DNA of 64,000 nucleotides from Saxidomus purpurata. Taxonomy: Eukaryota; Mollusca; Bivalvia; Venerida; Veneridae. The stretch spans positions 59,909,882 through 59,973,881 of the forward strand of contig JAFMSR010000002.1 in the NCBI GenBank assembly GCA_022818135.1, given 5' to 3'. The notes beneath the pieces are model-generated. The model was not told the DNA's origin. It searched no databases and saw only the letters and a program-made list of their open reading frames with translations. The position numbers and the translations under genes are program-made. Numbering within the stretch: the first letter of the stretch is position 1; each line of letters opens with the position of its first letter. Below, one piece after another: positions 12,109 to 23,400 of this stretch.

Positions 12109-13083
12109 ACAAGAGCTGTCAGTAAGTCAGCGTGCTCGACTTTTTTAGTGCGTGCCAATAAAACAAAACTTTGACAGTTAAGGGCATACAAGACTTTAAC
12201 TAGGAATTTCTAAGTACAAATCAAGAAAATTTTTCACAGAGTTATTTTCTTTTGCTTACAGATAGGTCTTACGATGGTACATAAGTACTCCAACTTTCAA
12301 AGTAATATCTCAAATGGTTAAGTTAACAAGTGGACAAGAATGAAAATTTTAACTGAGTTTCTAAGTCAAAAAGGGCCATAATTCATATAAAATCCTTGAC
12401 AGAATTACCTTCTCCTGCCCATGTTTGGGAATCATGATGGTAAACAAGTATTCCAACTTTCAAATTAATATCTCAAACAGTTCAGTCAAAAAATGGACTG
12501 GTACGAAAAACTTAACCAAGATTCTAAGTCGATAAAAGGCCTTAATTTTTAAAACAAATCCCTGACAGAGTTACCTTCTCTTGCCTGCAGATGGGGGTAA
12601 TGATGTGAAATAACATTAAAAGTTTCAAAGCAATATCTCAAAGGGTTAAGGCAATAAGTGGATTTTACCCATATTCAATGTATTTTCTAAGTCAAAAAGG
12701 GGCATAATTCTGTCAAAAACCTTGACAGAGTTATGTCCTCTTGTCTGTTGATGAAGGTCGTGATGGTAAACAAGTATGGTTAGTTTCAAAGCAATACCTC
12801 CAATGGTTTTGAAATAAAGTGAGGTGGTACAAAAACTTAACCAAGCTCAATACACTTACTAAGTAAAAAAAGGGCCATAATTCTGTCAAAAACCTTGACA
12901 GAGTTATGTACTCTTGTCTGTAGATGGAGGTTATGATGGTAAACAAGTATGGTAAGTTTTAAAGCCATACCTCTAATACTTCTGAAATAAAGTGGGGTGG
13001 TACGATAAACTTAACCAAGGTGTGACGCCAATGCCGACGCGAGTAGGATAGCTCCCCTTTTCATAGAAAAGTCGAGCTAAAAA
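12109..13083 (+). mobile_element. Helentron/pearl-like element, family A, copy 2
   Basis: Colinear with 780-1755 from the 5' ACAAGAGCTGTC hairpin through the 'gggccataattctgtcaaaa' core units to the 3' hairpin TAGCTC...GAGCTA (13049-13079). Confidence 0.65.
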
Positions 13084-14212
13084 CCTTTGAACTATATGAC
13101 ATTGTACCTCATTAACCTTTTCATCAAATAACCTTGCAGAAGGTAGAGGCAGATCTATCAACTTTTTCTTCAAATTACTCCTGTTTTCTTCCAGATGCTA
13201 AGAGAAACAAAATACAGCAGCTTTGGCTGACATAAAAATAAATCGCTTCCAGAAATCACTAACAAGAATTACTAACAACAGTACCAACTGCAATCATCAC
13301 CTTTGTAGTAAGTTCTATGGCAATGATATCCCTTATCAACAACTGGACATAATTAGATCAAAAACAGTGGCAGTTTGGACAAACAGTGACTGTGGTTATC
13401 AATAAGACTGTAAAAATATATGTTACATTTTTAAAAAGACAGCCTTGTAAATAAGTCACAGATTTAGTTGTGAGTAAAATCTCTTTTTGCAGAATTGTTG
13501 ACCTTCACAAATGAAATAATGCTTGCAATCTGTAATGAATTTGTTGAATAAAATGAAGGAATGGCAAAAAGCATGGTGGTCTTGAATTTTCCAAATTACG
13601 CTAGCAATTATGACAAAATACCTGTCAAATCTCTGGTTGCGTTTAAATGTTGTTAAGTATAGTATGCCTAAGGTTTCATGAAGGTCAAAATCTACGGAAT
13701 GATCTGTATGGATATCAAATATCCTCAACATATGCAAATAACGATTGTGATCAGGATTGAATAAGAATAATATAAATGCAGGAGTGGACAACATGTGGAT
13801 GCCCCAACCTTTATTTCATCCTACGGCATGTCCAAAAGAGACAGGGATGGTAGTACCCCAGAGTTTTATAATATTGCTGTACTTTTGGGGTTACATCTTT
13901 GTTTCAAGTGTTACATGTATAGACAAACCTTTTTAGTATATGTACTATCAATTACGATACTAGTTCCCCTACAGTCTGAATTTTTACCTTTAATTCATTT
14001 CTGTACAGCCAAATATGGTAACATATCCATTGCATTAAGAAAATAGAAGCACATAAGAATTCATTCATCCCGAGTCGTGTTGCTTAAATTAATTAATGCA
14101 ATTAAGAATTTGCAATTATTAATTGACTGATTATCAATTTGCCTGAGAAGAACTTTTGACAATTACACCACTTACTGTACAGTAAGTAAATTATAAAACA
14201 GTTTTCATCTCT
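13084..14212. other. intergenic, probable TK1 3'UTR at right side
   Basis: This follows the TK1 stop codon at 14213. A minus-strand AATAAA (TTTATT at 13810-13815) is a possible polyadenylation signal, about 400 bases after the stop. The 112-codon and 83-codon open frames here look fortuitous. Confidence 0.4.
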
Positions 14213-14452
14213 TCAACAGTTTTCATATTTTGGTGTAGAGTTGATGAACAACTGTCTGTTTGTTGCATTTTGAAGCTGTTGGATAGATCTTTCTCCTAGT
14301 ACAGTTGGTGTTTCACTTTTGTTTGGAGATTTAAGCTTTGACTTGAGTGGAGATTTCTTGAATGGAGATTGTCGGGGAGATTTCTTGTTGGGCGATGTGA
14401 AACACTCGCGGCATGCTGCCTGGTACATATCAGCACCTCCTATCACTTCAAC
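14213..14452 (-). CDS. TK1: TK1 exon 7 and stop
   Basis: 240 nt including the stop codon. Opens [18 protein letters not shown] with the second zinc pair, then a basic Ser-Pro-rich tail of about 60 residues. Confidence 0.96.
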   Translation of the reverse strand, partial: VEVIGGADMYQAACRECFTSPNKKSPRQSPFKKSPLKSKLKSPNKSETPTVLGERSIQQLQNATNRQLFINSTPKYENC

Positions 14453-17400
14453 CTGAAAATCACATGCACATAACATGATTATCTCCTATAAATTCAGCAA
14501 GTTTCTTTATAAACCAAAAATATATTTTAAAGCAACTGGATACTACAATTAGACTTCAAATTTAACAAATTCTTCATCAAATTTTACTTCAGTTACTTTG
14601 AATAAGCTACAGGTATACAGGCCTCGAAAATCTTTTCAAAGTTCACTGAAATTTTCATTCGCCTGACCTCGGGAGTTACTCGTACATACAAGCGGACAAA
14701 TGAAATTTTCAAGGCCTGGTATGGTACAAGCAGAAAGCTAGAACTCACAGACTGATCCTTGGTGGTTCTTTTTGTAAAATGTCCATCTGAGTTGCATGTC
14801 ATACAGACAGCGGATAACTTTATGACATTCTCGGCTAGTGGTACCAAGTTAAGTATGTCTCCAAATCCCTGTAATCAAATAACATATGTACATTTCAAAA
14901 CAGTTGCAACAAAATACAAGCCTTATGTTCTTTCTACATAGGCAAAAGTGCCACATATGATTCACACATGTTTTGATAAAAAACCACATGTTAAACATAT
15001 TAACATGTTATATTCATGTATTATGGCTAACATGTGTTTTATAACATGTTTGACATATGTTTACTAACATATGTTTGTACCTTACATGTGTTGCACATGT
15101 GTTATAATTATCAACATATGATAAACAATGATTAACATGTGATGTTGATATGTAATGGCTAACATGTGTTTCATAACATATGTTTGCTGACATATTATGT
15201 TTGTACCTAACATGTGTTGCACATGTGTTTTGCCACACATTTGACATATATGGTTAACATGTCGAACATATGTGGCACATTTGCCTGTGTAAGTAACAGT
15301 AACATCATGAAATCAATCTAGGTAAACTTGAACACTGAGAAACTATATGATACGACACATCTATCAGTAGTATCACAATAGAATAAGTTTTGAAGCCTAA
15401 GTGTATTTGTATCACACTGATTACATACAAAGTTCTATTTTTTGTTTAAAATATCTAATACTTTATTTTTCAGTGTGATTAATCTATTATTTCAATGTAT
15501 TATCAAATGTATAGAAATTTAGAAAAGCATACCTTTCTCTGAAATGTTCCATCTAAAGCTGCCACGATAACAGTTTTGCCTTTGTTCGCCATCTTGTCAC
15601 AGAAAGACACCACATCTGGGAACTGAGAATTTAAAACATCATAATAGATAAAAAGTAAAATAGGCATTTCATGTAGTATGACAAGTAAAGCGTGCAAATA
15701 TCTCCACCCTGTACACATATACACTCCCTGTACACATATCTCCACCCTGTACACATATACACTCCCTGTACAAATATCTCCATCCTGTTCACATATACTC
15801 TCCCTGTACAAATATCTCCACCCTGTACACATATACACTCCCTGTACAAATATCTCCATCCTGTTCACATATACACTCCCTGTACACATATCTCCACCCT
15901 GTACACATATACACTCCCTGTACAAATATCTCCATCCTGTTCACATATACACTCCCTGTACACATATCTCCACCCTGTACACATATACACTCCCTGTACA
16001 AATATCTCCATCCTGTTCACATATACTCTCCCTGTACAAATATCTCCACCCTGTACACATATACACTCCCTGTACAAATATCTCCACCCTGTACACATAT
16101 ACTCTCCCTGTACAAATATCTCCATCCTGTTCACATATACACTCCCTGTACAAATATCTCCATCCTGTTCACATATACACTCCCTGTACACATATCTCCA
16201 CCCTGTACACATATACACTCCCTGTACAAATATCTCCATCCTGTTCACATAAATTATACTCTCCCTGTACAAATATCTCCACCCTGTACACATATACACT
16301 CCCTGTACAAATATCTCCATCCTGTTCACATATACACTCCCTGTACACATATCTCCACCCTGTACACATATACACTCCCTGTACAAATATCTCCATCCTG
16401 TTCACATATACTCTCCCTGTACAAATATCTCCACCCTGTACACATATACACTCCCTGTACAAATATCTCCACCCTGTACACATATACACTCCCTGTACAA
16501 ATATCTCCACCCTGTACACATATACACTCCCTGTACAAATATCTCCACCCTGTACACATATACACTCCCTGTACAAATATCTCCATCCTGTTCACATATA
16601 CACTCCCTGTACAAATATCTCCATCCTGTTCACATATACACTCCCTGTACAAATATCTCCATCCTGTTCACATATACACTCCCTGTACAAATATCTCTAC
16701 CCAGTACACATTTACATTCCCTGTACACATATCTCCATCCTGTTCACATATACACTCCCTGTACACATTTACACTCCCTGTACAAATATCTCCATCCTGT
16801 TCACATATACACTCCCTGTACAAATATCTCTACCCTGTACACATTTACAATCCCTGTACACATATCTCCATCCTGTTCACATATACACTCCCTGTACACA
16901 TATCTCCACCCTGTACACATACATGTATACACTCCATGTACACATATCTCTACCCTGTACACATTTACACTCCCTGTACACATATCTCCACCCTGTCCAC
17001 ATATACACTCCCTGTACACATATCTCTACCCTGTACACATTTACACTCCCTCTACACATATCTCCACCCTGTCCACATATACACTCTTCTGCCTTCTCTT
17101 CATCCGATTATCTTTAAACTTCCAGGTGATTCTGCAATATCATTATGGATTTCATCATCACTGGATACATGTACCTCCTAAACACTGAATTTAATATCAC
17201 TACATTCTTGAACCAGCACTAAAATAAATTGATGCCTGTGAAATGAGTTAGCCCTTGATATAAGGACCATTAAGTAGCCGCAGTTCCCGAGACATTGTAG
17301 TCTTGTGCTTCAAAGTTTCACTGACTGGACAACATTTTACCTATTCGTTCAATGTATGTAGATTTAGTAGACTATATTCAATGATTAGCAAGCTTTTGCT

Positions 17401-20400
17401 ATATTTGCAGTCTGGAATTGGATATCCTAGATAAAAAAACTTTATACCAATGAATTTTGTTGAACTTACATCCTTTTTCTGAATATCAATGCCTTCACTC
17501 AAATGCATTTCATCAGAAACTGCAAACTCAGCATTAAACTTACAAATTTTCAATTCCTGTAATTTTTTAAGTTTGCAGATTTTTTTTTCTGTGCAAGAAA
17601 CCATATAAAAAAAACTAATTATATGTCACCAAAAATAACAAGACTTACAGCTTTTAACTCGTTTTTATTATCTCTGATGTTGGATAAAGAAGAAAACTTA
17701 CAAACTGGCCTTCATCTATGCCAATAATCTCGTACTGGTCGGCTACCTCTTCCATCTTGTCCAGCTCCATCGCAGCAACAGCTGGCAAAATTTGTCTGCC
17801 AAAATAAAATTTAACCAAGTCCAAGCGATACTCAGAATTGACATGCCTACTTGTTTCTCAATTTTACCATCCAATAAAGTTGAAGGTTAAACTGATCGTT
17901 ACTGATACACATCTGAGCAGTTGTTGCATAGGTCTATACTGCAATTTAATTGCTTTTAATTTAAAAATTTGTATTACATAGACTTCGCAATAGAAACATT
18001 TTTACATACATGTACATTTGTAAACAAATGATTTACCTGTCATGAGTAGCTATTCCTTCTTCATCATATCGGATATCTTTAGCATACTTGATTATGAGAC
18101 AACTGTAGTTGGCAATTTGGTATCTTTTCATTCTTCTGATTAACTCAGTTCTAAAAATTGCAAAAGAAGAGTCTTACAATCATTTCAATGTAAAACTTCA
18201 ATGTAAACTTGATCAGATTACCACTTCAAAACAATCTAAAAATACTTTCAATTTGTTAGATATCCTTACAAACATTATGATTATGTCTGGTGGAGATCTA
18301 CATGTTTGCAAAATCAACTGAACCCAGGACAGGGTCAGTTTTGACCAAGGGGGCATCATTTGAACAATCGTGGTTGAGGACCACTAGGCAATGCTACATG
18401 CCAAATATCTTAGCTCTAGATCTTGTGGTTTCAAAGATTTTAAAAGTTGAACCTATGTAAAATCAAGTGACCCCCAAGGTGGGATCAATTTTAACCGAAG
18501 AAACAACCTGAATTTGTTGAAACAATTTTTAAAAGGTACTACATGTACTGTCTGACTCACTGGTAGTGTTTCCGCTAGACCGTTTTTGGATGGCGCAGCG
18601 CCGTCCTGCCCTTTTGATGGCCGGCCATGCGCCATCCTGCCTCGATCAAAGGCCCTTACCGCCACCGCGCCCGTTTGTGAAAACTGAATGAAACTGCCAG
18701 CACGCCCTGAATACACGCACGTGTCCGCCGAATTAAATCGATAATCCTAAACAGTCGGCAGACGTGTGCTCCGCCTACCGACAATCCTTAAAATAAAAGT
18801 GTCAACACGTCCTCTAATACACACCATGTCCGCCGAATTAAATCGATGACGTGTGCTCCGCCTCTCGATAATAATAGTCACGTTAGATCCGCCTACATGA
18901 ACTTCTATATTGAATATTACCTGTCAATCACAGCGTCCCGCGTCCAGTGAAAACGTTGATCAATATGTTTGATTCGCTAGAGGCAAATTAAAATTAATCT
19001 GTTGGTCAAAAAGTATAGTTAGAGTGTGAAAACTTCATTTAATGACGACACTTATGAATTGTTTAGTTTACAACACGTGTTTTTTCTGTTTATCCCGCTA
19101 AATTGAAAATTATCAGTATATTTTCTTTTCAATTTTTTTCAATCATTATTCTATAATTACCTGTACATATATGACCGACTCGTTATTTGTTTTTTCTTCT
19201 ATAATCTTACCTTCCGTAAACGCATATAATTTAGAAGAGAAGGAAAGCAAGAGGTTTCCATGTTATGTTTTTGAATAATTTTATTTTAAATTAAATGTTC
19301 ATCGTACCGTCGGCTGATGACAATTGTTATCATCGAAACAGTGATAAAGTCGGTAAAAAGTCAAAATAAATGGCCGAAAATCGGCGATAACGGGATCGCG
19401 AAAATATGTGATAAACAGAGACAAATACACAAAACCGTTAAAATTGGTCTAATCTAACAAACTCGACAAGGTGGGAGCCATGGGTGTATCTTATTCTACA
19501 TGTAAACATGAAGTATTATTAAAAAATACTTCTCTAGAAAAAAAACTCAAATGGGGTGAGGGCACGGACCTATATACACATGTGTATATAGGTCCGTGGT
19601 GAGGGGAAGGTTTACATTTTGTTTTGAGGCCCTCTCCTCAGGATCTAGAAATTCTTAAGCCCAATGGCAATAAATTAAGCCAGATTATGTCATATAAACA
19701 AGGCTTTAATTACACGCAGTTGCAAGTGTAAAGAAAGAAAAATATATATACATGACAAGTGATCCCGCCCTTATGTACATGAGAAAACAAAAGTGCCCTT
19801 TTTAAACATAGCCGCGCGTCAGAAGTGCCCTTTTTAGACAAAAACGCCATGCCCCTTTCTGATCCTGCAGGAAACACTTAATTATTGTAGAATGTCTTAA
19901 CTTCAACTTACAGTTACGAAATTAATTAGCCAATAATTGACTGTCAGATAAACATGCTTATTTCACATCACTTCTCGGCAAATACAACACAAATTAAAAC
20001 ATCATTAAATTTTAATCTGATTAACATCCAAGTCATGATTAAAAGGTTCGATGTCTTTGTTACAGAGGCATAAGTCAATTTAATTACAAACGGAAGGTCT
20101 GATGCCATGTGCAGTAACAAACTAGCGCAAAATCTGCCATTCTGATTGAGAGCGCGAAACAGGTGAGGCATTTACATTTTATCGGCTATTATATACTGCA
20201 GCAGGGCTTTTTTTTTGCAAGAAGGGGAAGGGGCCCAAGCATGTTTTTGGGAAAAGAAATAGCTTAATAAAATATCCTGGTACAAAGTCAATTTAGGAGT
20301 TACAGAGGGGAAGATCCCTGTCATAGAAGGGGAAAAATCCATATGCAGTGATTTTTGACATGTGATTCAACATTTTTTTGGCAGTCAGGCACCCTACCCT

Positions 20401-23400
20401 GTTAGATGGGCATAAAGATTATTTTAGCAGTGTTTGTAAAAAGAATGTATAAAAATATCTGGATCTGAGAATCATTGTATAGTTAATTACTTACAAAATA
20501 AAAGATTTTATTGCACACTTAAGCTGTACACAGTTGAAGAAATCTACAAAATGTATTCAACTTACGTCTTTCCTGAAAACATGGGTCCAAAAATAACCTG
20601 AAAATAAAAGAATCAAGTACACTAGTACTTACATGCATAAGAAGAGCTAAAAGACTTTCATTGCAAGTCTTTAGGGCTTCTGAAACACCAAAGAAATGTT
20701 ATTTGTATTGAGTATAAAAAAACTCTCCATCACTAGAAACCATTCAACCATTTCTTGCGCCATGCTTTTGGCAGTTCTACTTTCCAAGTTTCATACAGTT
20801 AGTACCAGTATGTGAAATAGGATAAAATATGCAGCACATTTAAATAAATAAACAAGTGACAGGAAATTGTCACAAAACCAGGTTTTCATTTTCCAGTCTG
20901 CTGGCCGAGTGCAAATGTGTTTTTAAAGTAAGTAGATATACATAATGTGAAAAAGAAACAAAGGTCTTCTTCTATATATTACATGTGTAAAAAAAGCAAA
21001 GGGCCATAATTCAGGCAAAATTGATCAAAACACAAAACCCAGACAATATGCACGTGGGCACTTGATGACAACCAGGGCCCACACTGGGCTGAAAAAAGTT
21101 GGAGCCACTTTTTTTTTCGGAGTGATAAGGAATGGTATTCACTCCTGTGGCGTGGCGCGGCGAAAATTTTTTACTTTCCAAAGGCAAATGGTGATATTCT
21201 AGCTATACTTTTGGGGCCTTTGAAAGACAGTGTGTATAACTTTGAAGCAAGTTTTGTATTTTAAAATGTAGTCCTGTGTTTTTTAATTTGCTATAATCAA
21301 TACAGGATTACATTTCAAATCTTTACTTTTAAACACATATAAACAATTCTTTTTTAAAGATGTTGCCTGGTTTAATTAATGAAAGCTTGTATACCTTGCA
21401 AGGCCTTGAAAGCAAGAAGTGTATTTAAAATGTTGTCCCATGTTGATAAGTTTTCTACTATTGAAATATTTTTACCTGGAAGCGTTTATCACGCCGTGCA
21501 TTTATCACGCCGAGCGAGTAAACTGGTATTTGTCCGATAAATGTATGCAAAACTGCCCGTCATTGTGTTATTTAAATACCACATTTAATAAAAAAAATGG
21601 TATAATTGGAAAGCTGTTGAAATTTTCTGTAAAACTGTGAAATTAAAACCTCTATATATAATTAACTTTTATCTTTAATGCGAGTTAAACACGGTCCATG
21701 CTATTCCGTCTTGCGCATTTTAGCGATGGATGGTAATTTGACTCGCGATACTGGTCTTATAAAACTGTACGTTATGATGTTATAAAATAAAAAAACGAAA
21801 ATCTAATTCATATCCGATCAAAAATAACTCTTAATTTACATTTTAATTAGCAATTTTCCATCATTTGACCCTAAATATATAGTGAAAACCTGTGCACAAA
21901 ATATCACCGTATCGCGAAAAAAAATCACCATTGACGCCATTTTCTGATTTTGAACGGATCTAAGCGTCCCAGAAAATTAAAATACAGGTGAAATACGAAA
22001 ATCTAAGACATAACAGACGTACATTAGACTCAAATCTATGAGAAAAAGATGTTACATCAATCACATGAACACCATGCAAGTGGGAAAGAGACGCTAAAAT
22101 TAGGTCGGTTTTTGGCTTTTGGTTATTTGTGAAAAAACCCCGTTCGTATGAGGTCAACTTTCCAATGCGTAAATCCACGTAAAACGAAACATCGGTAAAA
22201 TATAATATCATGTAATGATAAGGGAATGCATATATTGTATTTAGGATCACTTTGTTGGTCAAATTGATGGTAAAATATCAAGATATATGTAGATATAAAG
22301 TATCAATATTTTCTTTCTTTTTCCAAAATTGCGGGTACCCGGATGTTTGTCACGTGATCCGAGGCAGGTTATTTATCGTATTACGCTCGTTTCCGGACCA
22401 TACTATTTGAAAGACCTTGGTTTGAGTCGCTCTTTTTTTCGTAAACACTGACAATGTTTTCGAGTGTCATTCTCGATACCGCACCGCCTACTCGGTACCA
22501 TTTGTTACATCAGCTTTCATTGGTCAATAAAAAACTTTAAGCCAATCAAAAGCGGCGAGACAACACAGCGATTTAAAGGTTGACATGTGCGTTTTGACAT
22601 GTGTAATGTTTATTGTCAATTTAATATTTGAGTAAACATCGATTATTAAGCGGATTATTTGGTTGCTAATTGATTGCAAATTGCATTTCTCGCGTGTCCA
22701 GATGTTTATTGAATGCAGACTAGGTTACGATTTAGAACAAAACAAATATGGCGGTCTAAAATAAGATTTTTTTCATTTTCGCCACTCACGATTTTTCTTC
22801 GCCACTTTGATCGAAGTTTCGCCAAATGGCTCGAGTGGCGAACGACAGCGTGGGCCCTGACAACAGTTGTGTGAGAGTTTGGTTTAAATATCTTGAGAAA
22901 TGTAGGAGGAAGTGGGCACGTGACAGTATTCTTCTATATATAACATATGTGGAAAAAAAGCAAAGGGCCATAATTCAGGCAAAAATTACAAAAAAAAAAA
23001 AAAAAAAAAAAAAAAGGTCTGTGTGGGGTTTGAACCGCTGGTCTCATGAGAAATTTTGTCATCTTACTGTAACAGAATACTCCAAAGTATACACGACTGG
23101 TAATCTATTCTAAAAATAGACAGTAATAACAGAGTATTCTCCCTTTTATAATAACAGCGTATTCTCCCTTTTATATATACTTAAATAAGGAGACACAAAA
23201 TTGCTAACGGACGGACGACCAGGGGCAGAACATTATATATTCAAAATTCTTTAGTTCACAATTATAGTTCTGTGAAAGTTTGGTTGAAATCCCTTGAGAA
23301 ATGTAGGAGTTGCACACAGAAGAGTATTTCTCTATATATATTACATTATGTGGAAAAAAACAAAGGCCCATAATTCTGTCAAAAATGATCAAATCAAAAA

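Noticed and set aside
13456..13794. 112-codon minus-strand frame
   Set aside because: No recognisable domain, rare-looking composition, AT-rich intergenic DNA; no splice context linking it to neighbours.
15678..17117. 479-codon open frame reading [16 protein letters not shown] repeats
   Set aside because: It is a by-product of a stop-free 38-bp minisatellite within a TK1 intron; other frames on both strands are open too, and composition follows the repeat.
18550..18780. CpG-rich patch as a gene promoter
   Set aside because: It is inside a TIR element in TK1 intron 2, and the same motifs recur at the element's other end.
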